Below are positions 7,890-17,540 of a stretch of 64,000 bases of DNA, in pieces (position 1 is the first letter of the stretch; each line of letters starts with the position of its first letter). A model generated the notes under the pieces. It ran no database searches and was not told the origin of the DNA. It was given only the letters and a program-made list of their open reading frames with translations. Made by a program: the position numbers and the translations under genes. Source of the stretch: MED-G105 sp039814575 (GTDB taxonomy: Bacteria > Pseudomonadota > Alphaproteobacteria > Caulobacterales > Parvularculaceae); the NCBI GenBank assembly GCA_039814575.1, contig JBCCAY010000008.1:92226-156225 (forward strand). The letters are read 5' to 3'.

Positions 7890-10800
7890 TTAGGCTTCAA
7901 TCGTCACTGCAACCGTCGCGTAGTCGAAATTGCCTTGGCCGTCGTCGACGAAATAGCGGAAAACGTCTTCACCGCTCCATGAGTCGTCAGCGACATAGGT
8001 CACCGTACCGTCGTCATTGGCGCGAACCGATCCGCGTTCCGACCACAGACCGTTTAGCTCTAGAACGCCGCCGTCCGGATCAGAATCGTTCGCCAAAACG
8101 TCGATCGTGATTTCTTCGCCGGCGGCCACTGTGACCGCATCGTCAACAAGCGTCGGCCCCGCGTTCGACGGATCAAAAGCGCCATTGAACGTCGGCGGTT
8201 CAGGATCGTTGCGCCAATACCAATTGAAGGGGTTGAGGTCCGGTCCGAGGTCGACAACGACGCCAATTTGTATGGGTTCGCCCGTCGCACGATCGGCGAC
8301 GACCTGTTCAACGACAGTAACGAGCGATCCGTCTTCGCCCTCCCAATACCCGTGATCGCTTATGGCGTTCGCGAGGCGCTGTTTAGAAATGGAAATTCGG
8401 CTCTCGTCGCTCGATACTTGCGTTGACCCGACCGAGTCGGTTTTCTCCGCTGGAAAATAAATCCAGATCTCGCCGTCGCGAAAGACTGTTGCGTCAAGCG
8501 CACCGTCATATGTCGGATCATAATCAAGACGCCCCTCCACCAACTGGTCCGAATTTAGGAAAATATCCGAGGCCGACGGTTGGCTAAAGTCGGTTTCAGC
8601 GCCGATGACATCGACATCAATGAATACGTAATTAAACGGGTCGACAGAAGGGTCAAATCCATCCTGCCCGACGAGCGTTTTTTCCGTATAAAACCCGGTC
8701 TTAAAGCCGTCGACCGTGGCGCCGTTAAAGGCCATATCGATCGTCTGATTGCCGATGAATACGCCATAGGTCTGCATATCCCCGGCGAACTCTAAATCCG
8801 ACCCAACGAGATCGAGATCTTTGAACGTATAATGCCCCGTATACTCAACCCGAACGCCGTATTTCGTCTCCCAAGCCGTAAAGTCTGAAATAATGGAACG
8901 AGCGTCATGGTTTTGCTCCGGCGAACCTTTGATGACCTCCAACCCTTTTTCCACGGCGATCGCTTCGTTACCACTAAAAATCGCGATTGGCGCGTGATCC
9001 GTGTCTCCTAAGTCAGCGTCCGTCATGATCGACGGATTTTGCAATGTCGCTGGGTCGATTTTTGAGTCAAACGGATCAGTGCCTCGGGAGAAATACACAA
9101 ACCCTTGGCCGCCCGGCATGCCGGCAGCGACATTGTCCACCGCTTCAACCATGCGGCTTTGGAACCAGAAGCCTGTGCCGTTGCGACCGAGGTCAAATGC
9201 GTCAACGTCCGCGCCGTCTTTCGTCAACTGATCGACGCCAAAGGCCTTGATAGCGATATTATCCACCCACCGCCCCGTTTCATTGCCAGCTTCAGCGATA
9301 AAGCCGGCGCCGACAATATCATACACATTGTTGGACGCGATCACCGCGTGGGAGTCATGGTGGACTATGCCCCACCCAACAACGCCATTCACCGTGTTGC
9401 CGACAATCATCGCCGGATCATCCAATTGACCGACGCCGGAACGGTGGATGTGAAGCGCATACCGTCCCTGAACATTACTGTCGGCTGCGACGTTCTCCAC
9501 GTCGCTGATGTCGACAGACCGAACCGACTTGTCCGTCCGCCCAAGGTCGTCAAACTGCGCATACCGTACGTCGATATCGTCGGAGTGCATTAACATGACA
9601 TGCCCGCGTTGATGCACAGGCAACGCGTCGCCGTTTTCCGTCTCGATACGGATATTGCGTGTTTGGTTCGAAACATATGCTTTGAGATCGTCGCGCGGGC
9701 CGTCATGGTCGTACTGCAAGGGACGATCAAAAAAGATCGTTGTCCCATCAATGCCAGTAATGATGAGTTCTTCGTCTTGTGTTTTACCGGTCTCAAGGGA
9801 GCGCGTGCCGTCAGATTGAACCGCCGTTAAATGGGTGCCCGTAAGGACGATGGTGTCGCCCACCTGCCAGCCTTCAGGCACGCCGTCGAGCGTAAGCGAT
9901 GTATCGCCCGCCATAGGATCGGCGGCGACTTTCAAGAAGTTCTCTTTCTCCGCCCCGTGAATTTCTACTGAACCATGGGAAATCAAACCGCGAGAGAGAA
10001 GTTTCGGATCCCAGGCGACGTCGATATCGCCATTGTCAGCGATCGAAATGACGGCCGAAACATCTGGGTCTACGGGATTATCCGCCGTGCCGATCGTCAA
10101 TGCGCCGGACGGTGAAACAACAAACGTGTCGACCTCCATGAAGGTGCCCACATCAGTGGCGAAGTCGAGCTTGCCGTCAACGCGCACCGTGAAGAGGGAG
10201 GCGGGGCTTTCGCCGTCATATAAGACCGTATAGCCCGAAGGAATAACCACCTTAGCGCCCGCGCCCGGCACTTCGCCGCCGGCCCAAGTGGATGGGTCGA
10301 ACCATGATCCGTCGCTCACCGCCACATGGGTCGCCTCGGCGACGGGCACCAAGTCCAAGAGCGCCATATGCTCAGACGCTTTCGCGGGGTCGTCAGGGTG
10401 CGCATGATTGGCGTGCGCGTCGGAATTCGTCCCGTGATCATGCATGCCGTGATCATGGCCGCTATGGTCATCGTCGGAATCCGCCGCAGACATTTCTTCA
10501 GACGGCTCGTCGTCATTTGTCGCCGAAGCGGCTACCGACGCCCCTGAACCCGTCTGCTGGGAATTTGCCGTTTGGCTGTTTTGGTTCTGGTCGCTCGCAT
10601 TGTGGGCGCTATGGTCGTGGTCGCCATGGTTGTGGCCCGCTTCTTCTTCGGCGCCGCCGTCAGCGTCCTCATCGTCGGCGGTTTCATCACTCGCTGCGGC
10701 GTCGCTTGTTTCATCGTCGCTTTCCTTATCGTCGTCCGCACCCGCTTCGTCCGCGCCGACGGCGCCCTCAGCGCCGCCGTTTTCATCATCGTTGGAGTGG

Positions 10801-11693
10801 TCGTGTTCAGAATGGTCGTGATTTGAATGATCGTGAGCGCCGTCAACAACGCCCGCCTCGCCGGAAGCTATTTGGCCGGCGTCTTGTTGTTTTTCGCCGT
10901 CGTCACTGTTCGACGGCGCGCCTTGCGCTTCGCCGCCGGTTTGCTCTTCACTGTTGGGATCGGTTTGCGTCGGCTCGTCGGTGGATACAACCTGTTCCTC
11001 TACGGCTGGTTCTGGCGCTGCTGGCGCCGCAACGACTTCTTCCACCGAGGACGGAACAATCGTGACGTCGAAATCGCCGAAGCGGCGAAAGCGTGGGCGA
11101 GAAAAGATTCTTTCCCATCCACTGACGAACGCCTCCGCTTCAGCAAGCGTATCGAATTCTAGTTCTACACTGCGCGTCCGGCGACGAAATACCGGGAACT
11201 CTGCGATGACCGTATACGTTACCTCTTCGGGCGCAGCAGCGATTGAACGCCCGCTAATCGCTGCACTTTGGCTCACCGACTGACTTGCGGACGTCGTTGA
11301 TACGTCTCCAGACGGCGCATCGTTCGATGCATTGCCCCGCCACGACGCATGTCCCCGACAGATCGATCCGCCGAGTCCGTCGATTCCTTGATCGCCTTCG
11401 GCGCCGACTTCCTTAAGACCAACGCCCATTAGTCCAGCGAGCAATGCGAGATTCTTCTTATCCGCGTACTTCGCTCGCCGCCTTGCTTTGCGGCTCTCTC
11501 GCTGGGGTAGGCAGCCGCGTTTTCCAGCGGCGTTGACGACATCTTCGATCGTCAAAGCGTCATCTGAAAGAGTTGCAATAGGACGGGCGGGGTTCATACG
11601 CATACTCATCACCACACTTGCGCTTACGCAAAAATCACGAACGCTCAAGAAGTCTCGAAGAGCCGAAACGCGCCCCTCGAACCGCTCTTTCAA
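7890..11693 (-). CDS. Giant His/Asp-rich G8-domain, right-handed beta-helix protein
   Basis: A 1267-residue protein. Residues 1-100 are basic with one weak hydrophobic stretch (LALLAGLMGVGL, 82-93) and no clear signal peptide. Residues 230-440 form an acidic low-complexity linker with three His/Asp clusters (about 287-299, 354-363 and 410-431; for example HDHSNHDHSEHDHS), a likely metal-binding segment. A G8 domain begins at about 460 (SDGSWFDPSTWAGGEVPGAG), followed by a long beta-helix region resembling CEMIP/TMEM2-type G8 proteins. The final 90 residues are a cadherin-like or bacterial Ig-like domain (DVLANDSDPDGG, FRYFVDDGQGNF). The role is unknown; extracellular polysaccharide binding or cleavage is plausible from the fold and neighbours. 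The TTG start is uncertain; an ATG at 11609 (residue 29) is an alternative. Confidence 0.85.
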   Translation of the reverse strand: MKERFEGRVSALRDFLSVRDFCVSASVVMSMRMNPARPIATLSDDALTIEDVVNAAGKRGCLPQRESRKARRRAKYADKKNLALLAGLMGVGLKEVGAEGDQGIDGLGGSICRGHASWRGNASNDAPSGDVSTTSASQSVSQSAAISGRSIAAAPEEVTYTVIAEFPVFRRRTRSVELEFDTLAEAEAFVSGWERIFSRPRFRRFGDFDVTIVPSSVEEVVAAPAAPEPAVEEQVVSTDEPTQTDPNSEEQTGGEAQGAPSNSDDGEKQQDAGQIASGEAGVVDGAHDHSNHDHSEHDHSNDDENGGAEGAVGADEAGADDDKESDDETSDAAASDETADDEDADGGAEEEAGHNHGDHDHSAHNASDQNQNSQTANSQQTGSGASVAASATNDDEPSEEMSAADSDDDHSGHDHGMHDHGTNSDAHANHAHPDDPAKASEHMALLDLVPVAEATHVAVSDGSWFDPSTWAGGEVPGAGAKVVIPSGYTVLYDGESPASLFTVRVDGKLDFATDVGTFMEVDTFVVSPSGALTIGTADNPVDPDVSAVISIADNGDIDVAWDPKLLSRGLISHGSVEIHGAEKENFLKVAADPMAGDTSLTLDGVPEGWQVGDTIVLTGTHLTAVQSDGTRSLETGKTQDEELIITGIDGTTIFFDRPLQYDHDGPRDDLKAYVSNQTRNIRIETENGDALPVHQRGHVMLMHSDDIDVRYAQFDDLGRTDKSVRSVDISDVENVAADSNVQGRYALHIHRSGVGQLDDPAMIVGNTVNGVVGWGIVHHDSHAVIASNNVYDIVGAGFIAEAGNETGRWVDNIAIKAFGVDQLTKDGADVDAFDLGRNGTGFWFQSRMVEAVDNVAAGMPGGQGFVYFSRGTDPFDSKIDPATLQNPSIMTDADLGDTDHAPIAIFSGNEAIAVEKGLEVIKGSPEQNHDARSIISDFTAWETKYGVRVEYTGHYTFKDLDLVGSDLEFAGDMQTYGVFIGNQTIDMAFNGATVDGFKTGFYTEKTLVGQDGFDPSVDPFNYVFIDVDVIGAETDFSQPSASDIFLNSDQLVEGRLDYDPTYDGALDATVFRDGEIWIYFPAEKTDSVGSTQVSSDESRISISKQRLANAISDHGYWEGEDGSLVTVVEQVVADRATGEPIQIGVVVDLGPDLNPFNWYWRNDPEPPTFNGAFDPSNAGPTLVDDAVTVAAGEEITIDVLANDSDPDGGVLELNGLWSERGSVRANDDGTVTYVADDSWSGEDVFRYFVDDGQGNFDYATVAVTIEA

Positions 11694-12034
11694 GAGACCA
11701 TTATTCTGTATACGGCCTCTTCGACGCTTCGATGGAAGTACAATGAATGGAAATGATTAGGGCGAGGCTTGCGGACGCTTTAGAATTGTGAGCGAAACTT
11801 TAACACCGCATTATCCACAAAATAAGTGATTGTTTCTATTTAATAATATCTATCGCCTGAAGAAAATGTAACCTTAGGTGCGGCGTCTGTGTCCGGCGTC
11901 GATGAAGACCCAACCCGCATCCATTAACGGTCTGTAATTTTGACGATCAGCGACAAACGCATCGTTAGGGTGTCAGCACGGCTCGACAGGCGTGTGCATC
12001 CAACGCTCTTCGCGCCTGCGCAAGAAGAACGGCG
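11694..12034. other. Intergenic region, AT-rich centre
   Basis: This 341-base gap lies between two leftward genes. Its centre (about 11810-11875) is AT-rich against a GC-rich background and contains a candidate minus-strand promoter, listed separately. No further gene is visible. Confidence 0.5.
11843..11871 (-). promoter_or_regulatory. Candidate sigma-70-type promoter for the G8 protein gene
   Basis: On the minus strand, TTACAT (11871-11866) is followed after exactly 17 bases by TATTAT (11848-11843), in an AT-rich patch. It would give a leader of about 145 bases before the TTG start, or longer to the downstream ATG. It is a pattern match only. Confidence 0.4.
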
Positions 12035-14488
12035 TTAGGGACGCGAGGAACTCGTCTTTTTGGACTGTTTGGCGCGCGTGCCAGCTTCCCGCCACGCTTT
12101 TAGAACGCCGCCAAACTCGGCAAACCGACCGAGAACGGAAAAAACACCATACGCCCAGCTCATTGGCGAAAACGGACCATGTCTAAAGGCCGTCGCCGCC
12201 ATCGCCGTGAAATAAGTGAACCCACCCAACAAAATAACCGCCAACGCCGCATACGGCATCAAGTCATAGTAATCGAACACATAGGCCGCGCCGGCCGCGA
12301 CGCCCGCCGCAGCCAGAATGAACAAAGGCAATACGCCGCCCCAGACAATGGCACGCGATTGCTCTTGTACGCCAAAGCGTTCCGGCGGGGCGCCATGCAA
12401 GGCCGCGCCCATGGCGAAAAACGCCCCATCCGTCGCGCAAGCGCCGAACCAATCGCCAACGCCCTTCATTGGTCGGGCGCTTACAGCCATCGGCGCGTCG
12501 AGACGCCAAACATGTTCGCCGCGCCGCCTTAACCGAACGCAAAGGTCTTCGCTCTCAAGGCCGGGCAGGTCACCGCGGAAGCCGCCGGCAGCTTCAAACG
12601 CATCGGTTCGCACAAAGAAAGTCGAGCCCGTCGCCAAAATGCCCCCGTCCGGTTTTTCTGTCGCCGTCGCGCGCAACTCAGCGAAGAGACCATACGTCCC
12701 TGCGTTAAAGGCCGTCACGCCCTCAAGCGCAGCAACTTCCGGCCGTCGCCCCATAAAGGCGCGCGCCGTGTCGATCCAATCGGGATCCAGGCGCGCGTCA
12801 GCGTCTAAGAACTGAACAAACTCCGTATCTGGTGCAATTTTCTTTAACCGTCGATACGCCGCGTTACGCGCCCGACCAACGCTCGCCTTTTGATCGTTGA
12901 GACCGACGATTTCGCACGTGCGCGCCTTAGCCGCTTTCAATGTTTTAACGGCTGCTTCAGAGCCGACGGCGGGCACGGCTAAAACGACGGTGAGATCTTC
13001 CATGTCCGCCGGTAGGTTGAGCGCTGCGCCAGCCTCTGCCGCGACAACAAGCGCAACTTTTCCAACGCCTTCCGGTCGGCTCGCGTGTTCTTCCGCTCTG
13101 GCTTGTCCTTCGCTTGCGGCGCTGTCGCGCACGACGGGATGAGCCGCCGCCGCGCCCGCCGCGGTTTCGCGATCGCTTGTCCGCGGCCGACGATCGTCGA
13201 CGCCGTCTCTTAGAGACGTCGCCGAACGAGGCGGCGATGCAATACGCGCTTTCCTGGCCGCAGTCGCGCCGGAGGCCCCAACGTCAATGGCCGTCTCGGC
13301 GACGACCGGCGGCGGTGGAGCTTGCAAATCAGGATAAAGGGTTTCTCCGGCCTCATAAGAGGGCGCGGTTCGAATATCGGTTGTTCTTACGGCACCGCTC
13401 GAATGGACGCGGTTATCGCCAATGGCGGCGCTACCAGCAAAACCGTTCCCAGTAGCAACGCCGTTTTCCGACATAGCGCCGGAATGCGTCGAATTTGGAT
13501 GAAGCGCCGGTTCACGTTGCCCGGGCTCGCTTTTTCCGCGAACTCTTAGCGCCTCAGGGTCGCGAGAGGCGCTTTTGCCGTCAATCGCCGATCGATCGCT
13601 TTCTTCATTGGGCAAGAACTTAGACGGCCCCTCAGCGTCACCCTCCGTAATCTGAAGGTCTTCATCGCTCGCGATGCCAAAAACGCCGTAATTACTCTTA
13701 TCTCGAATAACCGCGCGAATGCTGTCTTCGTTAATAACGGGCTCCTCGCCGGAGAACCCATAAACCAGCGCCGTATCTGCGATAATATTGATGACCCGCG
13801 GCACGCCGCGGGATTCTTTCGCGAGAACGTCAATCGCTTTTTTCGAAAAAATCGGGCGTTCCGCGCCGGCGATCGCTAAACGCGTCTCCACATAGGCATG
13901 GACCTCTTCGCGATTGAGCGGCGTTAAGTGAAAGTCCGACCCCACCCTTTGCGCCAATTGCAACATATCGGGGCGATTTAAGAGATCCTTGAGCTGCGGT
14001 TGGCCGATCAAGATCAATTGCAGCAATTGATGCTTGCCGGCGTTGATGTTGGAGAGCATGCGCAGCTCCTCGAGCATATCGAGGGAGAGGTTCTGGGCTT
14101 CGTCGATAATGAGGACGACACGCCGTCCTTTGCCGTACTCCTCGATAAAGAAGCGCTGGAGCTCAGCAAACTTCTCAACATGGTCCATATCGCGGAAGGG
14201 CTGGCCGAAGCCCATCAACACCCAGCTTAATAGATCGCCGCGCCCACGCTGGATGTTCGAAAGAAGCGCCACCGTATGAGAGTCAGAAAGCTGGTCGAGA
14301 AGACGGTGTATAAGGGTCGTCTTGCCGCAGCCGACCTCGCCGGTGACGATTGAAATCCCGGCATGGTTAAGCACGCCGTATTCCAGCATCGCATAAGCCA
14401 GCCGATGGCCGCGTCCCCAATAAAGAAACGAGGGATCCGGTTGGATCGAAAACGGCTTCTCACTCAGCCCATAAAAATCTTCGTACAT
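12035..14488 (-). CDS. XrtA-type secretion ATPase fused to a membrane family-2 glycosyltransferase
   Basis: An 817-residue fusion. Residues 1-270 are an ExeA-like AAA ATPase of the kind found in PEP-CTERM/exosortase polysaccharide loci (TIGR03015-like). It starts MYEDFYGLSEKPFSIQPDP and has Walker A GEVGCGKT (50-57), Walker B VVLIIDE (124-130) and an arginine-containing RGVPRVINII segment near 227-236. Residues about 280-495 are a disordered Ala/Gly/Ser-rich linker. Residues about 498-690 are a GT2 domain with FLDADARLDPDW (DxD at 562-564) and an ED motif (LESEDLCVRLRRRG, 644-657). Two membrane segments follow (about 715-737 and 745-765). The first nucleotide-binding strand of the GT2 fold looks shortened. 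The protein would couple ATPase activity to chain assembly at the inner membrane. It lies 74 bases downstream of prsT, probably in the same transcript. Confidence 0.9.
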   Translation of the reverse strand: MYEDFYGLSEKPFSIQPDPSFLYWGRGHRLAYAMLEYGVLNHAGISIVTGEVGCGKTTLIHRLLDQLSDSHTVALLSNIQRGRGDLLSWVLMGFGQPFRDMDHVEKFAELQRFFIEEYGKGRRVVLIIDEAQNLSLDMLEELRMLSNINAGKHQLLQLILIGQPQLKDLLNRPDMLQLAQRVGSDFHLTPLNREEVHAYVETRLAIAGAERPIFSKKAIDVLAKESRGVPRVINIIADTALVYGFSGEEPVINEDSIRAVIRDKSNYGVFGIASDEDLQITEGDAEGPSKFLPNEESDRSAIDGKSASRDPEALRVRGKSEPGQREPALHPNSTHSGAMSENGVATGNGFAGSAAIGDNRVHSSGAVRTTDIRTAPSYEAGETLYPDLQAPPPPVVAETAIDVGASGATAARKARIASPPRSATSLRDGVDDRRPRTSDRETAAGAAAAHPVVRDSAASEGQARAEEHASRPEGVGKVALVVAAEAGAALNLPADMEDLTVVLAVPAVGSEAAVKTLKAAKARTCEIVGLNDQKASVGRARNAAYRRLKKIAPDTEFVQFLDADARLDPDWIDTARAFMGRRPEVAALEGVTAFNAGTYGLFAELRATATEKPDGGILATGSTFFVRTDAFEAAGGFRGDLPGLESEDLCVRLRRRGEHVWRLDAPMAVSARPMKGVGDWFGACATDGAFFAMGAALHGAPPERFGVQEQSRAIVWGGVLPLFILAAAGVAAGAAYVFDYYDLMPYAALAVILLGGFTYFTAMAATAFRHGPFSPMSWAYGVFSVLGRFAEFGGVLKAWREAGTRAKQSKKTSSSRP

Positions 14489-14562
14489 GCGAACAGCCGT
14501 CTTTTAACGCCGAACCGGCGGGCGCTGACGCGCGCTTTCCCGGTTATCGATGGCGGCCCCGC

Positions 14563-17046
14563 TTATAGCGCGTTCAGAAGCGCCGTCGCCTTTTTGGCGA
14601 CATCGCTCTCGGCGCCGCCGGAGTCTTCTATCGCCTGACGCAAGGATTGGGCCGCAGCGTCTTTTTCGCCGAGCTTGGCTTGAGCAGCCCCCAAATGATA
14701 GCGAATTTCGGCGAATTTCGGAGCCCGAGACACAGCGTCTTCAAGAACAGCAACGCCCTCTTCCACCCGACCCGCCTGAACGAGCGCCCAGCCATAGGTG
14801 TCTAAAAAGCTCGGATTGCCAGCGTCTCTAAGGACGGCGGCCACCGCGACGGCTTTCTCTAAGCTCGCCGGATCATCTTTTTGATCGGACAGGATCGAGG
14901 CGTAATTATTCGCCGCGATGAGATCGTCAGGGCGACGCGCAAGCACCTGCTCGTAAATCGGCAAGGCTTCGGCCGCGCGACCGACCCCAATAAGAAGATC
15001 CGCCTTCATCATGTTAAGCCCATCGCTGTCCGGCGCGCGGACGAGCCCTTGATCAATCAGCGTCTCAGCATCCTGAAGACGGCCTTCGGCGACATACATG
15101 CGGAACAAAAGCTCATAGGCGGCGACTTCTGTCGGCGCTGCGTCAATTGCATCGCGCAAAACGGACTTCGCTTCCGCATCACGCGACCGGTCCGTCAGGA
15201 CACGGGCCAATAACATGCGCGAATCATAAGCGGCCGGATCGTTCTCAATATTAGACCGCAATAAAGTTTCGGCTTCGTCATGGCGATCCGCCTCAACATA
15301 GGCGGAAATGAGCGTCGCCAAAGGACGGCTCGCCAACGGCCTGTTGTCATTCGCGTTGGAGAGCGCTTCGATCGCGCCGGCGTAATCCTTCAATCCAGAG
15401 TAAGCGACGCCGAGAATGCGGTTGACGACGACGTCATCCTCTTCAATTTCACCAAGAATCTCCGCGACTTCCTCGGCACCACGCCAATCCTGACGTTGCA
15501 GACGAACGGCCGCCAGAAGTTTCAAATTATCCTCATGCGAACCGTTTACGGACAACGCTTCCGTCAAAACCGTCTCGGCGCGATCGATCTTACCGTTGCG
15601 CACCAAAAATCGAGCGAAAGCATTGCCGATTTGCGGCTTCGACGCTGCATTGTCGAACGCTTCCGCATACTGCCCTTCGGCGGCTTCGATTTGACCGGAT
15701 TTTTCAAACGCCGCCGCCATGAGCAGGCGCGCTTGGCTTGATTCCGGCGCATCAGCGAGGACAAGACGCAAATCATTAATCGCCGCTTCAAGGTCGCCGT
15801 CGACAATTTTTAAGCTGGATTGCTTTAACAAGGCGCCGGAATTGCGCTCGTCACGGGTTAATATCTCTGCAATGATCGCTTCGGCGCTCGCCCGGTCATC
15901 AGCCTTCAAATCCATCGCAGCGATTTCATTGAGCGCCTCTAAAACAACGGCGTCCTCATCGTCTTTGCGCAAAGAGCTGTAAACGCCGCGCGCGCCTTCA
16001 TCGGCGCCGAGCTGACGCAAAAACGACGCATAGGCGAATTTCATCTCAGCGTTCTCGGGCTGGGCGTCAATAAAGCTCTGGAACGTCTCGCGCGCCTTCG
16101 CTTCACCGTCAACTTTATAGTCGAGGCGAACGACATCCATGTATCCGTCCATCTCATCCGGCAACAGCTCCGTGACGACCATGAGCTGTTCGCGCGCCTC
16201 AGCGTAGCGTTCAGTTTTGTAGAGTTCCAATACGTAAAGACGTCGGTACCCTGACTCTTCAGGAAACTCATCGATCAGCCGCGCATAGGCGGCCGCGACG
16301 TCACCGGCGCGGCCCTGTTTATTGAAGATCTGCACTTTCAATAAATGCAGGACCGACGCTTTCGGATTAACCGCGATCGCCGCGTCAAGCTCTGCAAGCG
16401 CCGGCTCGTATTCTTCATTCTGAATATGATCGGTGACGATAACGGAGACCGCTTCTTCGACAGCGGGTTTTATCGCCAGGGCGCGGCGGGCGAGCGCCAG
16501 GGCTTCATCGCGATTTGATGAACGGAACATGATCGCCGCTTTGACGCCGATCGCCTCAGCATCCTCGGGGTCAATCGCGAGGGCTTCATCGATACGTTCC
16601 AGCGCCGTTGTTTCATCCCCCGACAAGAGATGCAGCTTCGCTAAGTCGATGCGCGCGCGCGTATTCGTCGGATCGACCCGCGAGATCCGCTGCAGCATCG
16701 CGAACATGCGACGGAACTCATTCTTACGTTCATAGATCTCATAAAGACCGAGCAGCGCCGGCACATGGTCTTCATTAATTTTAAGCGCGCTGCGAAATTG
16801 GATGTTGGCCTTACCGTTATTGCCCTCTTCGAGGAATTCATAGCCGCTCTTGGTGTAGCGCTCGACCTTCTGCTCCGGCGAAGCGCACGCGGCCACGACA
16901 GCCACGCCGGCGACGGCCAGCAGCAAGCGTCCGGTCAATTTTCGGGAAATACGTCCGCCAATTCGTTTTTCAAGCGACGTGGAACGTTTAAATATTGAAC
17001 TGCTGGTCATCTCTGCAAAAGAAACCATTCCACCAAAAGACACCAT
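14563..17046 (-). CDS. prsT: PrsT-like TPR lipoprotein of the exosortase polysaccharide locus
   Basis: About 827 residues made almost wholly of tetratricopeptide repeats, matching the PEP-CTERM-associated TPR lipoprotein family (TIGR02917-like). A hydrophobic stretch LLLAVAGVAVV ends in a lipobox VAAC (Cys 60 counted from the farthest upstream start, a TTG at 17064), so the protein should be a lipoprotein facing the periplasm. It probably scaffolds polysaccharide assembly or export proteins. I chose the ATG at 17046, which has GGGAG upstream; ATGs at 17028 and 17010 are also possible. It precedes the ATPase-glycosyltransferase fusion by 74 bases, suggesting a shared transcript. Confidence 0.88.
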   Translation of the reverse strand: MVSFGGMVSFAEMTSSSIFKRSTSLEKRIGGRISRKLTGRLLLAVAGVAVVAACASPEQKVERYTKSGYEFLEEGNNGKANIQFRSALKINEDHVPALLGLYEIYERKNEFRRMFAMLQRISRVDPTNTRARIDLAKLHLLSGDETTALERIDEALAIDPEDAEAIGVKAAIMFRSSNRDEALALARRALAIKPAVEEAVSVIVTDHIQNEEYEPALAELDAAIAVNPKASVLHLLKVQIFNKQGRAGDVAAAYARLIDEFPEESGYRRLYVLELYKTERYAEAREQLMVVTELLPDEMDGYMDVVRLDYKVDGEAKARETFQSFIDAQPENAEMKFAYASFLRQLGADEGARGVYSSLRKDDEDAVVLEALNEIAAMDLKADDRASAEAIIAEILTRDERNSGALLKQSSLKIVDGDLEAAINDLRLVLADAPESSQARLLMAAAFEKSGQIEAAEGQYAEAFDNAASKPQIGNAFARFLVRNGKIDRAETVLTEALSVNGSHEDNLKLLAAVRLQRQDWRGAEEVAEILGEIEEDDVVVNRILGVAYSGLKDYAGAIEALSNANDNRPLASRPLATLISAYVEADRHDEAETLLRSNIENDPAAYDSRMLLARVLTDRSRDAEAKSVLRDAIDAAPTEVAAYELLFRMYVAEGRLQDAETLIDQGLVRAPDSDGLNMMKADLLIGVGRAAEALPIYEQVLARRPDDLIAANNYASILSDQKDDPASLEKAVAVAAVLRDAGNPSFLDTYGWALVQAGRVEEGVAVLEDAVSRAPKFAEIRYHLGAAQAKLGEKDAAAQSLRQAIEDSGGAESDVAKKATALLNAL

Positions 17047-17064
17047 GCCGTCCCGCACTCCCAA

Positions 17065-17540
17065 AATTCCGTATATTGATCGACGTTAATCGATCGCGCT
17101 TTATGTCGCCGAGTGTTCGTGATCAACCGCTTAGCGCCGCCAGTCGTTGAAATAGGACTGCAACGCGTCGTTCTTTTGCGATCGTTACTCTTATGAGACT
17201 TTTATCTCGCTCGACCCTCGTAGTGACACTCCAATAGAACGGCCAACGCTCTAACGCCAACGCCGCTCTTGAGCCAGAGCCCCGCAAAGAAACAGTGCAA
17301 AAAAGAACGGCGGCGGCCAAGCGCCAAAAAGCCAGAACAAGCGACGCAGTAGGTGATCTAGGCTTTTTGCGCGGACCTCGCAACGTCTTCTGATCTGACG
17401 CGTCTCCTAACCGATATGATGACCGGCGCGTAAACCGTAACGACGCGTAGACGACGACGCTTGATCCAAGAATTGAACAATTGCTCTTTGTTCACAAATT
17501 GGGCGGGGTTCACATATCGAGCCGGCCGGTCGCCAGCGGC
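17065..17540. other. Intergenic region, no gene seen
   Basis: This 476-base gap lies between the WecG-family gene and prsT, both leftward, and should contain the prsT promoter. Short frames inside are Arg-rich and not protein-like. GAGCC and GGCTC arms near 17518-17541 could form a stem at the 3' end of the upstream gene, but there is no T-run to make it a clear terminator. Confidence 0.4.

Noticed and set aside
10292..11065. Long rightward open frame (257 codons) rich in Arg, Pro and Gly
   Set aside because: It is the antisense shadow of the His/Asp-rich repeat region of the G8 protein; the composition is that of reverse-read Asp/Ala/His codons and no domain is visible.
12035..14488. Suspicion that the ATPase-glycosyltransferase fusion is an artefact of a missed stop
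   Set aside because: The frame stays open through the roughly 215-residue linker with coding-like composition, and no internal start with ribosome binding site stands out before the glycosyltransferase domain.
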